Below, piece by piece: positions 1-8,938 of a stretch of 61,025 nucleotides of DNA (positions are counted from its first letter, which is position 1; each line of letters starts with the position of its first letter). The stretch lies in NCBI GenBank assembly GCA_902777005.1, contig CACYSB010000014.1, forward strand, positions 1-61,025, read 5' to 3'. Both the position numbers and the translations under genes were made by a program. The notes under the pieces are model-generated. The model was not told where the DNA came from, did no database searches, and was given only the letters and a program-made list of their open reading frames with translations. Source of the DNA: an uncultured Bacteroidota bacterium. GTDB taxonomy: Bacteria; Bacteroidota; Bacteroidia; Bacteroidales; P3.

Positions 1-2
1 AG

Positions 3-543
3 AACAACTGGGCTACCATGGCGACTGACACCGTGGTCCTCAAGAACCAATACGACTGCGACTCCGTCATACAGCTCTTCTTCACCATCTATCCTCTCAG
101 GGCCCAGATTGACTGCGACGTGGAGAAGTTCACTTTCGACAACCTCGACGCTGTCCTCAACGACGTCTCTGTTGGCCTCCAGGCTTCACGCCTGTGGCAG
201 TTGCCAGCCCTCGACGCCAACGGCGACTCCACCTCGTTCACCACTCAGGACCCCACGGTGTATTTCAACCTCCCGGCCAAGCTCGACGGCGCCACCATAA
301 AACTCACCGCCACCAGCCCCTACGGCTGCCAGGACAGCACCAAGATTTACATTCCTCTGGAGAAGGAGACAATGTGGATTCCGACGGCCTTCATGCCCGA
401 CGACCAGTCCGGCAACAACATCTTCAGCTCGCGCAGCACCGCCACCAAGCTCCAGCGCATACGTCTACGTCATCAAGTACACGACTATATTCCAGCCTAA
501 ACAGACTATCACGAAACACGGCTCTGTGACGCTGATACGTTAA
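3..543 (+). pseudogene. 3' end of a type IX secreted protein, frame broken near 450
   Basis: The 5' part lies outside the window. Frame 3 encodes an extracellular beta-rich segment ending in WIPTAFMPDDQSGNNIF, the typical opening of the gliding-motility-associated (CHU_C, type B) C-terminal domain. That frame runs to a stop at 498-500. From about 448 the +1 frame continues with AYVYVIKYTTIF and ends GSVTLIR at 543, the normal end of the same domain. The middle of the domain, which in relatives carries a WG(x)xVF-like strand, is missing. So the reading frame has suffered a deletion that also shifted frame, or the assembly is wrong here. In relatives this domain directs export through the type IX system and is removed at the surface. 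It sits 16 bases before asd. The family call for the tail is fairly sure; the cause of the break is unknown. Confidence 0.6.
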
Positions 544-559
544 TTGACAGGTATTTCCG

Positions 560-1555
560 ATGAAGATTGCAGTAGTTGGAGCCACGGGGCTGGTTGGCCG
601 AGAGATGCTCACGGTGCTAGCTGAGCGTGGTTTTGATAAAGAAGAGATAATAGCCAGCGCCTCGCCCAAGAGCGTAGGCAAAAAGATAGAGTTTGGTTCC
701 TCCACGTTGACAGTGTGCAGCGTGGAGGACGCCATTAAAGCCCGTCCGCAGTACGCCATATTCTCGGCAGGGGCAGCAGCCTCACGGCAGTACGCACCGC
801 AGTTCGCCGAAGTGGGCACCACAGTGATAGACAACAGTTCGGCTTGGCGCAAAGACGCCAACAAGCCGCTGGTAGTACCTGAAATAAACATTGACACCGT
901 GAAGGCCGGAGACCGCATCATCGCCAATCCAAATTGCTCGACAATACAGATGGTGCTGGCTCTCTCTGCGCTGCAGCGCGAATACGGCATACGCCGTCTG
1001 GTGATAGCCACATACCAGAGCATCACAGGCACCGGCATCAAGGCTGTGCGCCAGCTGGAAGCCGAAGAACGCGGCGAAAAGCCATTGGAGATGGCCTACC
1101 ACTATGGTATCCACCGCAACCTCTTCCCCCACGGGGGCGACTTCCAAGAGGACGGCTACACCACCGAGGAGCAGAAGCTGGTGGACGAGACGCGCAAGAT
1201 ATTTGGAGACCCGTCGATACAGATTACCGCCACAGTGGTGCGCGTACCTGTGGTGGGGGGCCACAGCGAGGCCGTGAATGTGGAGCTTTGCAAAGACTAT
1301 GACCTTGACGAGGTGCGGCGCCTGATTGCCGCCACGCCGGGGGTGATACTCTATGACAATCCCGCCGAAAACAAATACCCCATGCCCATATTGTCGCACC
1401 ACCGCGACGAGGTGTGGGTGGGCCGCCTGCGACGCGACTTCTCGCAGCCAAACAGCCTCAACATGTGGGTGGTGGCCGACAACATACGCAAAGGCGCAGC
1501 AACCAACGCAGTGCAGATTATGGAGGCACTGATTAAAAGGAGAAAAGACAAATGA
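560..1555 (+). CDS. asd: Aspartate-semialdehyde dehydrogenase
   Basis: Cytosolic enzyme that reduces L-aspartyl-4-phosphate to aspartate semialdehyde with NADPH, the branch point to lysine/diaminopimelate, threonine and methionine. The 331-residue length is normal. The N-terminus has the NADP-binding loop GATGLVG (residues 7-13). The active-site cysteine is C126 in NPNCSTIQ. GGHSEAVNVE near residue 235 is the conserved substrate-binding histidine segment. The start ATG at 560 follows a short spacer after the broken secreted-protein gene. The stop overlaps the gldH start by four bases (ATGA), so the two are probably co-translated. I see no lysine riboswitch in the short upstream gap. Identification is secure. 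Confidence 0.96.
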   Translation: MKIAVVGATGLVGREMLTVLAERGFDKEEIIASASPKSVGKKIEFGSSTLTVCSVEDAIKARPQYAIFSAGAAASRQYAPQFAEVGTTVIDNSSAWRKDANKPLVVPEINIDTVKAGDRIIANPNCSTIQMVLALSALQREYGIRRLVIATYQSITGTGIKAVRQLEAEERGEKPLEMAYHYGIHRNLFPHGGDFQEDGYTTEEQKLVDETRKIFGDPSIQITATVVRVPVVGGHSEAVNVELCKDYDLDEVRRLIAATPGVILYDNPAENKYPMPILSHHRDEVWVGRLRRDFSQPNSLNMWVVADNIRKGAATNAVQIMEALIKRRKDK

Positions 1556-2031
1556 GAAGACTGGTTATTGCCGTATTGGGGGTGCTTTTATTCATTTCCT
1601 GTGGCAAGAAGAACATCATAGACGAAGAACGGACTTTCAAGGGCGGCGTGTGGAACCATTTCTCGCCGGTGGTATTTGATGTTAACGTAAGCAACACCGA
1701 GGACTACTACAACATAGACATGACAGCCACGGTGGATACCAGCATATTCCGATACCAGATACTGCCGTTAACGGTGAACATATACTCGCCCAACGGCGAA
1801 CGGCGCATGTTCTACGCTTCTATACCAACGAAGGAGAACGGACGCTGGAAAGGCGAAATGAAGGACGGCAAGCGTGAAATCACCGCACGCGTACGCACCT
1901 TCTTCAGTTTCAACTGCACTGGCGCGCACCGCATGGAGATAGCCCAGGCCACCAGCCAGTACGATTTGGAGGGCTTAGCGAGCTTCAGGCTTACCATCGA
2001 GAACACCGATATTGACTACGGCGACCTTTGA
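1552..2031 (+). CDS. gldH: Gliding motility lipoprotein GldH
   Basis: Lipoprotein of 159 residues with a signal peptide and lipobox ending FISC (C17). The body matches GldH: a segment around YYNIDMTATVDTSIFRYQILPL, then a strand NIYSPNGERR, and the C-terminal EIAQATSQYDLEGLASFRLTIE that relatives also carry. GldH belongs to the Gld set needed for gliding in Flavobacterium and is kept in many non-gliding Bacteroidetes that have type IX secretion; its exact role is not settled. It overlaps asd upstream and uvrC downstream by four bases each, so all three form a tight operon. It supports the presence of a type IX system, as do the secreted proteins elsewhere in the window. Confidence 0.85.
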   Translation: MRRLVIAVLGVLLFISCGKKNIIDEERTFKGGVWNHFSPVVFDVNVSNTEDYYNIDMTATVDTSIFRYQILPLTVNIYSPNGERRMFYASIPTKENGRWKGEMKDGKREITARVRTFFSFNCTGAHRMEIAQATSQYDLEGLASFRLTIENTDIDYGDL

Positions 2032-3839
2032 TTGACGCTTCCATAAATCCGAACATTGAGCACATCGCGCTGCGACTGAAGACCATTCCGGAAAGTCCAG
2101 GGGTTTATCAACATATCGACAGCGAAGGCAAGGTCATATATGTCGGCAAGGCACGCAACCTGCAGCGCAGGGTGAGCAGTTATTTCTCGCACTACGACGA
2201 CAAGAGCGCCAAGATAAAGATGCTCGTGCGCTCTGTGTGCGACATACGCGTCACCGTGGTGGCTACCGAGGTGGATGCCCTGTTGCTGGAGAACAGCCTG
2301 ATAAAGCGCTACCAGCCGCGCTACAACTCAATGCTCAAGGACGACAAAAGCTACCCATACCTCTGCATCACCGACGAAGAATATCCGCGTCTGTTATATA
2401 CACGGCGACACAACATACGCGGACAGTACTACGGTCCATACCCCAACGGACGCATACTGCGCGAACTGCAGGACATCATTCGACAGCTGTTCACCTACCG
2501 CACATGCAACGTTATGGGCAACCGCCCTTGCATGAAGTACCAGATTGGGCTCTGCGGTGCCCCATGCGCGGAGAAACAAAGCAAGGAAGAGTACCAGGCT
2601 ACATTCGAGAGTATCAAACGCCTGCTGAAAGGCGACTTCGGCGACATTCTGAACGAGATGAAACAACAGATGTATGCAGCTGCCGAGAAGTTGCAATTCG
2701 AGAAAGCCGAGGCAATAAAGGGGAAAATACGCCTGCTGGAAGAATATCAAGGGCGTAGCACGGTGGTTGACACAAACGTGAAGGATGTGGACGTGGTGAG
2801 CATAGTGAGCGACGAGCGTTACGCTTATGTGAACTTCATGCGCATCAAGCACGGCGCCATCATATACAGCATCAGCAACGAGGCAAAGAAGCAACTGGAT
2901 GAGAGCGACGCCGACATTCTCGCCACTGTGGTACCTGCACTGCACGAGCAGTCCAAAAGCACCGCAGCGGAGGTGATACTGCCCTTTGCCGTGCCCGACC
3001 TGCCGGAAGAATACCTGAAACAGACGACGGAGCCACGCGGCGACAGGCGCAAATTGCTTGAGCTGTCACAGAGAAACGTGGAGAGCTACCAGAAACAATG
3101 CCGACACCAACGAGCACTGACGCAGGGCGACGCCGCACCGCAGGCGGTAAAACTACTGGAACGGCTGCAGAAAGCACTCGGATTGCCAACACTGCCCATG
3201 GAGATAGAATGCTTCGACAATTCGAACATACAAGGCGCCTATCCCGTAGCCGGCATGGTGCGCTTCACTGCCGGAAAGCCCAACCGCAACGAGTACCGCA
3301 AGTTCAATATAAAGAGTGTCGAGGGGCCTGACGACTACGCCTCGATGGCCGAGGTTATCGAACGCCGCTACCGTCGGTTGCACGAAGATGGCTCTCCCCT
3401 GCCCAACCTGCTCATTGTCGACGGCGGCGAGGGGCAGATGCACATGGCACAGGGGGTGATGCATGAGCTGGGGTTGAGCATACCGATAGCCGGCCTAGCC
3501 AAAGACGACAGGCACCGCACTAATGAACTGCTGCGTTTCGACAATCACGGCGAGATCGCTGTGGTAGGGCTAAAGCCTACCGACGCTGTATTCCATCTGC
3601 TGGAACAAATCCAGAACGAGGTGCACCGCTTTGCGATAACCTTCCACAAGGATAAGCGGAGTAAAGGGACATTCCGCACGGCGCTGACTGACATACCAGG
3701 CATCGGCGAGAAGACAGCACATGAGCTACTGCTACGCTTCGGCAGCGTGAAACAGGTGCAACTACAGACTCTTGATGACCTGACGACAGCCATAGGTCCT
3801 GCAAAAGCCGCATTAGTTTACAACCACTATCATCAATAA
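2028..3839 (+). CDS. uvrC: Excinuclease ABC subunit C
   Basis: Nuclease subunit of nucleotide excision repair that makes the 3' and 5' cuts around a lesion with UvrB. The 603 residues show the GIY-YIG domain first (GVY 25-27, YVG 38-40), a UVR helix pair around 205-240 (AAEKLQFEKAEAIKGKI), the RNase H-like domain from about 385 (IECFDNSNIQG, then LLIVDGGEGQ), and C-terminal helix-hairpin-helix motifs (DIPGIGEKTAHELL). The start is TTG at 2028, overlapping the gldH stop as TTGA. No ATG in frame occurs before the GIY domain, so the TTG start is the best choice. The last bases overlap the 3' end of the convergent hflX by seven bases. Confidence 0.96.
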   Translation: MIDASINPNIEHIALRLKTIPESPGVYQHIDSEGKVIYVGKARNLQRRVSSYFSHYDDKSAKIKMLVRSVCDIRVTVVATEVDALLLENSLIKRYQPRYNSMLKDDKSYPYLCITDEEYPRLLYTRRHNIRGQYYGPYPNGRILRELQDIIRQLFTYRTCNVMGNRPCMKYQIGLCGAPCAEKQSKEEYQATFESIKRLLKGDFGDILNEMKQQMYAAAEKLQFEKAEAIKGKIRLLEEYQGRSTVVDTNVKDVDVVSIVSDERYAYVNFMRIKHGAIIYSISNEAKKQLDESDADILATVVPALHEQSKSTAAEVILPFAVPDLPEEYLKQTTEPRGDRRKLLELSQRNVESYQKQCRHQRALTQGDAAPQAVKLLERLQKALGLPTLPMEIECFDNSNIQGAYPVAGMVRFTAGKPNRNEYRKFNIKSVEGPDDYASMAEVIERRYRRLHEDGSPLPNLLIVDGGEGQMHMAQGVMHELGLSIPIAGLAKDDRHRTNELLRFDNHGEIAVVGLKPTDAVFHLLEQIQNEVHRFAITFHKDKRSKGTFRTALTDIPGIGEKTAHELLLRFGSVKQVQLQTLDDLTTAIGPAKAALVYNHYHQ

Positions 3840-5116
3840 AGGAAATTGTTGTAAGGATAACGCACGGCATGTATGCGTTTCACCTCATCGTATAGCATGT
3901 CGCGAAGAACGTCGATGTTGCGCTTGGCGGCGGCAGAGATGAATATAGTTTTGCCCTGCTTGGACATCCAGCTCTCCTGCAGCATCTCGAGACTCCAGTT
4001 GGCGCGCGTCATAGGGCTCAAATCGTCCTCCTCCTTCTCCACGTATGTGTAGGCATCTATCTTGTTGAAGACAATGATTGTAGGCTTATCAGCAGCGCCG
4101 ATTTCCTCAAGGGTCTTGTTGACAGAAGCCATCTGTGCTTCATGGTCGGGATGCGAGATGTCGACCACATGCAGCAGCAAGTCGGCCTCGACTACCTCGT
4201 CGAGAGTACTCTTGAAGCTTTCCACTAACTGTGTGGGTAACTTGCGGATGAAGCCGACGGTGTCAGTAAGCAGGAACGGCAGGTTGCCGATGACCACCTT
4301 GCGTACCGTGGTGTCAAGGGTAGCGAAGAGCTTGTTCTCTGCCAGCACATCGCTCTTACTGAGCAGGTTCATCAGGGTGCTCTTACCAACATTGGTGTAC
4401 CCCACCAACGCCACACGTACAAGCGACTCGCGGTTCTTGCGCTGAAGAGTTTTCTGCTTGTCGATGGAGGCGAGCTGTTCCTTGAGCAGGCTTATCTTCT
4501 CCTTTATGAGACGGCGGTCAGTCTCTATCTGTGTCTCACCAGGGCCACGCATACCGATACCGCCACGCTGGCGCTCGAGGTGTGTCCACATGCGGGTGAG
4601 ACGCGGCAGCATGTACTGTAGTTGCGCTAATTCTACCTGTGTCTTGGCTGTCGAAGTGCGGGCACGCTTGGCGAAGATATCCAAGATAAGTGTAGTACGG
4701 TCGAGTATGCGGCACTCAAGCTCCTTCTCAAGGTTACGGAGCTGTGCTGGCGAGAGTTCGTCGTCGAAGACCACAAAGTCAACCTCAAGAGCATTCTTGT
4801 ACTCCTTTATTTCTTCAAGCTTACCACTACCAATGTATGTTCTGGTATCGGGGCGCTCGAGTTTCTGTATCACGCGCTTCATGGTCACACCACCGGCTGT
4901 CTCGAGCAGGAAAGCCAACTCGTCAAGGTATTCCTCGGTGCGATCCATCGTCTGCCCGTTGGGGCATACGGCTACGAGCAAAGCCTTCTCAGGTACCACG
5001 TCAGTAGAGAAGGTGTTGGGCTCCTGCGGCGTAGGCCTCTTCTGCCCATCCAATATTGGGGATGATCCATCGAGGCTGTTACGGAACTTACCATGCTTAT
5101 TTGGCGACCACTGCAT
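3833..5116 (-). CDS. hflX: Ribosome-associated GTPase HflX
   Basis: GTPase of the Obg-HflX family; in known bacteria it splits stalled or stressed 70S ribosomes. The 427 residues contain the HflX N-terminal domain, the glycine-rich signature RGGIGMRGPGETQIETDRR just before the G domain, G1 GYTNVGKST, the DTVGFI motif and the NKID guanine-recognition motif. A roughly 45-residue extension precedes the conserved core, so a later start is possible. The 5' end overlaps the stop of the upstream glycosyltransferase by 20 bases, which suggests one transcript with parC and that gene. It is convergent with uvrC and overlaps it by seven bases. Confidence 0.95.
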   Translation of the reverse strand: MQWSPNKHGKFRNSLDGSSPILDGQKRPTPQEPNTFSTDVVPEKALLVAVCPNGQTMDRTEEYLDELAFLLETAGGVTMKRVIQKLERPDTRTYIGSGKLEEIKEYKNALEVDFVVFDDELSPAQLRNLEKELECRILDRTTLILDIFAKRARTSTAKTQVELAQLQYMLPRLTRMWTHLERQRGGIGMRGPGETQIETDRRLIKEKISLLKEQLASIDKQKTLQRKNRESLVRVALVGYTNVGKSTLMNLLSKSDVLAENKLFATLDTTVRKVVIGNLPFLLTDTVGFIRKLPTQLVESFKSTLDEVVEADLLLHVVDISHPDHEAQMASVNKTLEEIGAADKPTIIVFNKIDAYTYVEKEEDDLSPMTRANWSLEMLQESWMSKQGKTIFISAAAKRNIDVLRDMLYDEVKRIHAVRYPYNNFLY

Positions 5117-6278
5117 TGAGAAGTTCTTCTAATGGTTTTACTGCAGCAGGCCATGAATAATGTTCCTGCACGAAAGCAAAGCCTGAGGCAGCGATGCGTG
5201 TGCTCAGTTCATTATTATCGAGCAAAGAGACAATTTGCTCCGCCAGCGTTTCGGCATCGTCACCGACGAGCAATTGGTCACCACTCGTGCCACCGAGCGG
5301 GATGTTGGCCAACGATGTGGTGACACACGGCATCTGCATAGCCATAGCCTCCAGCAACTTGTTCTGCAAGCCCGAACCTATGAGCATTGGGGCCACGAAG
5401 ACACGAGACGAAGAGTAGGCAGTGCGGATGTCGTCCACCCAGCCGCTTACGGTGACACGGTCTTCCATGCCCAGACGCCAAATACTATGCTTAGGCGAAG
5501 CACCAGCCAGCAGCAGAGTGGTGGCGGGACGTTTAGCCCACACCAGCGGCATCACCTTCTCCACCAGATATCGCGCGGCGCTGACATTGGGCGCATACGA
5601 CATATTTCCACAGAAGACGATGTCGTGCTCTTTAGGCACCTTTACAGCATCAGGACGGAAGTAGTCAAAATCCACACCGTTGGACACAATCTTTATCTCG
5701 CCGTTCTTCTTGTGTGGTATGGCTTCACTGTCGGCCTCGCTGATGATGGTGAGGGCGTCAAAGAACGAGAACGCATTGTACTCGGACGAACGCAGCATCT
5801 TGAATTCATAGTGCAGAACATAGTGCCATAAGCCACGCGAACTATCCATGCGGCGCTCAGTGTTCATCGAGAGAGCGTCCTGGAAATCCATTACTTTGGG
5901 GAAATTAGAGCGTGCCACTAACGGCATGGTGCGCACCATCTGGTTGTACACCACATCGGGCTGCACCTCGCGCTCGTAGACCTTGTAGCAACGCTTGGAG
6001 CTGTTGGTGTTCCAGTAGCCCATCTGGAGCGATTTGGAGGCAAACCAGTTGCGCACGACATTGATTGCACACACAGCCTTGTTCAGCCGCACCACGCGTA
6101 TATCCTTGCAGTATGGGCGCAAAGCTTCGATAGATTCCGGTGCAACCTTTATATGGCTTACGCAAAACAGGTATATCTCATGCCGCTTCGAGAGCTCCAC
6201 AATCTGGTTGTAAGCACGGAGCTTGTCACCCTTCTCTAGCGGATAAGGGAAACGCGGCAGAACTACAAGTATTTTCAT
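5097..6278 (-). CDS. Glycosyltransferase family 4 (GT-B) protein
   Basis: Cytoplasmic GT-B sugar transferase of 393 residues. The N-terminal Rossmann half begins MKILVVLPRFPYPLEKGDK, typical of acceptor-domain starts in this family. The C-terminal donor half has IVSNGVDFDYFRPD, FCGNMSYAPN and GSGLQNKLLEAMAMQMPCVTT, the last being the E-x7-E-like nucleotide-sugar loop. The donor and acceptor are unknown; cell-surface polysaccharide or protein glycosylation is likely. It starts two bases after parC ends and overlaps hflX, so it is embedded in a housekeeping operon. No other polysaccharide genes are adjacent except the second glycosyltransferase at 10456. Confidence 0.85.
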   Translation of the reverse strand: MKILVVLPRFPYPLEKGDKLRAYNQIVELSKRHEIYLFCVSHIKVAPESIEALRPYCKDIRVVRLNKAVCAINVVRNWFASKSLQMGYWNTNSSKRCYKVYEREVQPDVVYNQMVRTMPLVARSNFPKVMDFQDALSMNTERRMDSSRGLWHYVLHYEFKMLRSSEYNAFSFFDALTIISEADSEAIPHKKNGEIKIVSNGVDFDYFRPDAVKVPKEHDIVFCGNMSYAPNVSAARYLVEKVMPLVWAKRPATTLLLAGASPKHSIWRLGMEDRVTVSGWVDDIRTAYSSSRVFVAPMLIGSGLQNKLLEAMAMQMPCVTTSLANIPLGGTSGDQLLVGDDAETLAEQIVSLLDNNELSTRIAASGFAFVQEHYSWPAAVKPLEELLNAVVAK

Positions 6279-6280
6279 AA

Positions 6281-8899
6281 TCAGAACAGTTGTGTTTGTG
6301 TACCTTCGGCAAATCCCTGACGCTCGTCAGGCTCTGCCATATCTATTTCTTCCGGTTCGGCTGTCGGCTCAGGGTCGGGCTTCAACGGTGCGAGCCAGGT
6401 AAACTTCTCCACTGCAAAAGTGGTGATGCGCTTGCCTTTGGCCTTGTTACTCTTTACGCCAATGAAGTCCTCCACCTCAATAATCTCACTCTGTATCTTC
6501 TTGCCGCTGTCTTCGGCATAGGTCACCTCAAGGCGTGGATAGTAATCCATGCAGAGCTCCATGAGCACCGAGCCATCGTCATCGAGGAACGGCGTCTTGC
6601 GGTCAGTGGGTTCTGGTGAGAAACGCTTGAGGTATGGATAGCCGTCGGCGGAGCGGTAGATCACTGTGACAATGCCCTCTGGATTGAACTTGCGCAGCTC
6701 GATGAGGTCGTCGTCATAGTGGTTGGCCAAGTCAAAGGTTGTTGTGCGATAGGTGCCGCTCTGCATCACCGCCAGTATCTTGTCGCTTCCCTTGAATTCG
6801 CCAAGGTAGCGTCCGGCTTCGGTGACGTTGAGGCGCTTGACACTCTCGTCGAACCATATCTTGCGCGCACTAAGGGTGCTGACGCCCTCGTCTTTGAGGT
6901 TTATGCTACGCACGGCGTTGCGTGTAAGTATGTTGCCCATGCTCTGACGGCCCTTGATAGCGAGGGTCTTGAAGTCGAAGTCGAAGCTCACTTTCTTGAT
7001 TTTGGGGCTGCTCACATGGTGCACCGTCACCACCTCTGCCTCACCATTGGGGTTGGCAGTGAAGTAGATTACCTTGCTGCCCTTGGTACCCTTGGTCAAT
7101 GGATAATCGCGGTCGCGAGTGATGGCGGTGACATTGAAGCGCTTCACCATTGCGTAACCACTGGGACCATCGCGATATATCATGTTGTAAACGGTACGTT
7201 CATCGCGCTTGCGGAACACGCTGATGAAGAGTATCTCCTTGCAATCCTGCGTACCCACAAAAACCTTCTCCTGCACCTTAGTGACCATAAAAGTACCGTC
7301 CTTACGGAACACAATGATGTCGTCCATTTTCGAACACTCACATGCCACCTCAACGCCTTCTTCACGCTTGAGACCCCAACCGGCGAAACCAGTCTGGTAG
7401 TTGACATACAGCTTCTCGTTGGCCAAAGCCACAGTAGTCGACTCAATGTCCTCGAAACTGCGTATCTCCGTCTTACGCTCACGACCTTTGCCGTATTTCT
7501 TCAGGATGTCCTGGAAGTAGCGTATAGCATAGTCTGTCAGGTGCGCCAAGTGGTTCTTCACCTCATCTATTGTCATCTCTATGCTCTCTATCTCTTCGGC
7601 GGCCTTCTTAATGTCAAACTTACTAATCTTGCGCACTGGCTTCTCGGTGAGTTTGAGCACATCATCGCGGGTTATCTCGCGCTTGAAACGTTTCTTGTAT
7701 GGGCCGAAAGCATGCAGCATCTCGTCCACCTGCTCATCCCAAGTGCTGCTGTCTTTCTTCTCCATCTTCTTGTAGATGCCTTTCTCGAAGAATATCTTTT
7801 CAAGGCTCACCCAATGCCAGCGGTCTTCAAGTTCGCCAAGTTGTATCTCCAGTTCCTGTCGCAGCAGGTCTTTGGTGCGCATAGTGTTGTGACGAAGTAT
7901 ATCGCTGGCGGTCATAAAGACGGGCTTTTCATCCACGATTACACACGTCTGCGGCGAGAAGCTTATCTGGCAGTTGGTAAAGGCATACAACGCGTCTATC
8001 GTCTGGTCGGGGCTCACGCCTGTAGGCAGATAGACAACTATCTCCACCTCGGCAGCAGTGTTGTCGTCGACCTTTTTGATTTTTATCTTGCCTTTCTCAT
8101 TGGCCTTAACGATACTGTCAATAAGCACGTCGGTAGTGACGCTGTACGGCAGCTCGGTGATAACTATAGCTTTGCGCTTCTCGTCGTAATGCATCTTAGC
8201 GCGTATGCGCAGACGCCCGCCGAGGGCAGCATCGTTGTACTTGCTGACATCTATTAGCCCTCCCGTGGGAAAGTCTGGATATATTTCGAACGGCTCGTCC
8301 CTAAGTATGCTCACACTGGCTTCCAGCAGCTCGCAGAAGTTGTATGGCAGTATGACACTGGTGAGCGTCACAGCAATACCCTTGGTACCTTGCGCCAGCA
8401 ACAACGGGAACTTTATCGGTAGACTCACAGGTTCCTGCTTTCGACCGTCATAGCTGGGCTTCCACTGCGTGGTCTTGGGGTTGAATACCACCTCCTTGGC
8501 GAACTTCGACAGGCGCGCTTCTATGTATCGGCCGGCAGCAGCGTCATCACCCGTCAGAATGTTGCCCCAGTTACCCTGGCAGTCAATCAGCAGTTCCTTC
8601 TGTCCAAGGTTCACAAGAGCGTCCTTTATGCTCATGTCACCGTGGGGGTGGTACTGCATGGTGTTACCCACAATGTTAGCCACCTTGGTGAAGCGTCCGT
8701 CGTCAGTCTCTTTCATGGCGTGCAGTATGCGGCGCTGCACCGGTTTCAAACCGTCATCGATGTCGGGCACAGAACGGTCCAGTATCACATCGGAGGCATA
8801 GTCTATCCAGTAGTCCTTGAACATACCGTCCAGCGACATCGTGCCGCCTTCCATCTGCTCAATATTCTCTTGTGTTATATCTTCGTTTTCTTCCATCAT
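6281..8899 (-). CDS. parC: DNA topoisomerase IV subunit A
   Basis: Breakage-reunion subunit of topoisomerase IV, which unlinks daughter chromosomes. The 872 residues begin with an acidic leader and then the type IIA core (SLDGMFKDYWIDYASDVILDRS). The segment QYHPHGDMSIKDALV and the active-site tyrosine in AAGRYIEARLS are present, as is the coiled-coil region around residues 390-480. The C-terminal part lacks a clear GyrA box, which favours ParC over GyrA, as in the Bacteroidetes parC gene. parE is not in the window. It is followed two bases later by the glycosyltransferase and preceded by lepB with a gap of 39 bases. GyrA is the only realistic alternative. Confidence 0.88.
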   Translation of the reverse strand: MMEENEDITQENIEQMEGGTMSLDGMFKDYWIDYASDVILDRSVPDIDDGLKPVQRRILHAMKETDDGRFTKVANIVGNTMQYHPHGDMSIKDALVNLGQKELLIDCQGNWGNILTGDDAAAGRYIEARLSKFAKEVVFNPKTTQWKPSYDGRKQEPVSLPIKFPLLLAQGTKGIAVTLTSVILPYNFCELLEASVSILRDEPFEIYPDFPTGGLIDVSKYNDAALGGRLRIRAKMHYDEKRKAIVITELPYSVTTDVLIDSIVKANEKGKIKIKKVDDNTAAEVEIVVYLPTGVSPDQTIDALYAFTNCQISFSPQTCVIVDEKPVFMTASDILRHNTMRTKDLLRQELEIQLGELEDRWHWVSLEKIFFEKGIYKKMEKKDSSTWDEQVDEMLHAFGPYKKRFKREITRDDVLKLTEKPVRKISKFDIKKAAEEIESIEMTIDEVKNHLAHLTDYAIRYFQDILKKYGKGRERKTEIRSFEDIESTTVALANEKLYVNYQTGFAGWGLKREEGVEVACECSKMDDIIVFRKDGTFMVTKVQEKVFVGTQDCKEILFISVFRKRDERTVYNMIYRDGPSGYAMVKRFNVTAITRDRDYPLTKGTKGSKVIYFTANPNGEAEVVTVHHVSSPKIKKVSFDFDFKTLAIKGRQSMGNILTRNAVRSINLKDEGVSTLSARKIWFDESVKRLNVTEAGRYLGEFKGSDKILAVMQSGTYRTTTFDLANHYDDDLIELRKFNPEGIVTVIYRSADGYPYLKRFSPEPTDRKTPFLDDDGSVLMELCMDYYPRLEVTYAEDSGKKIQSEIIEVEDFIGVKSNKAKGKRITTFAVEKFTWLAPLKPDPEPTAEPEEIDMAEPDERQGFAEGTQTQLF

Positions 8900-8938
8900 T
8901 CATTAGTTTGTCGGTGGCGCAGCCTTTAGGTCGCGCTG

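Noticed and set aside
500..559. Lysine riboswitch before asd
   Set aside because: The gap is too short and holds the end of the preceding broken gene.
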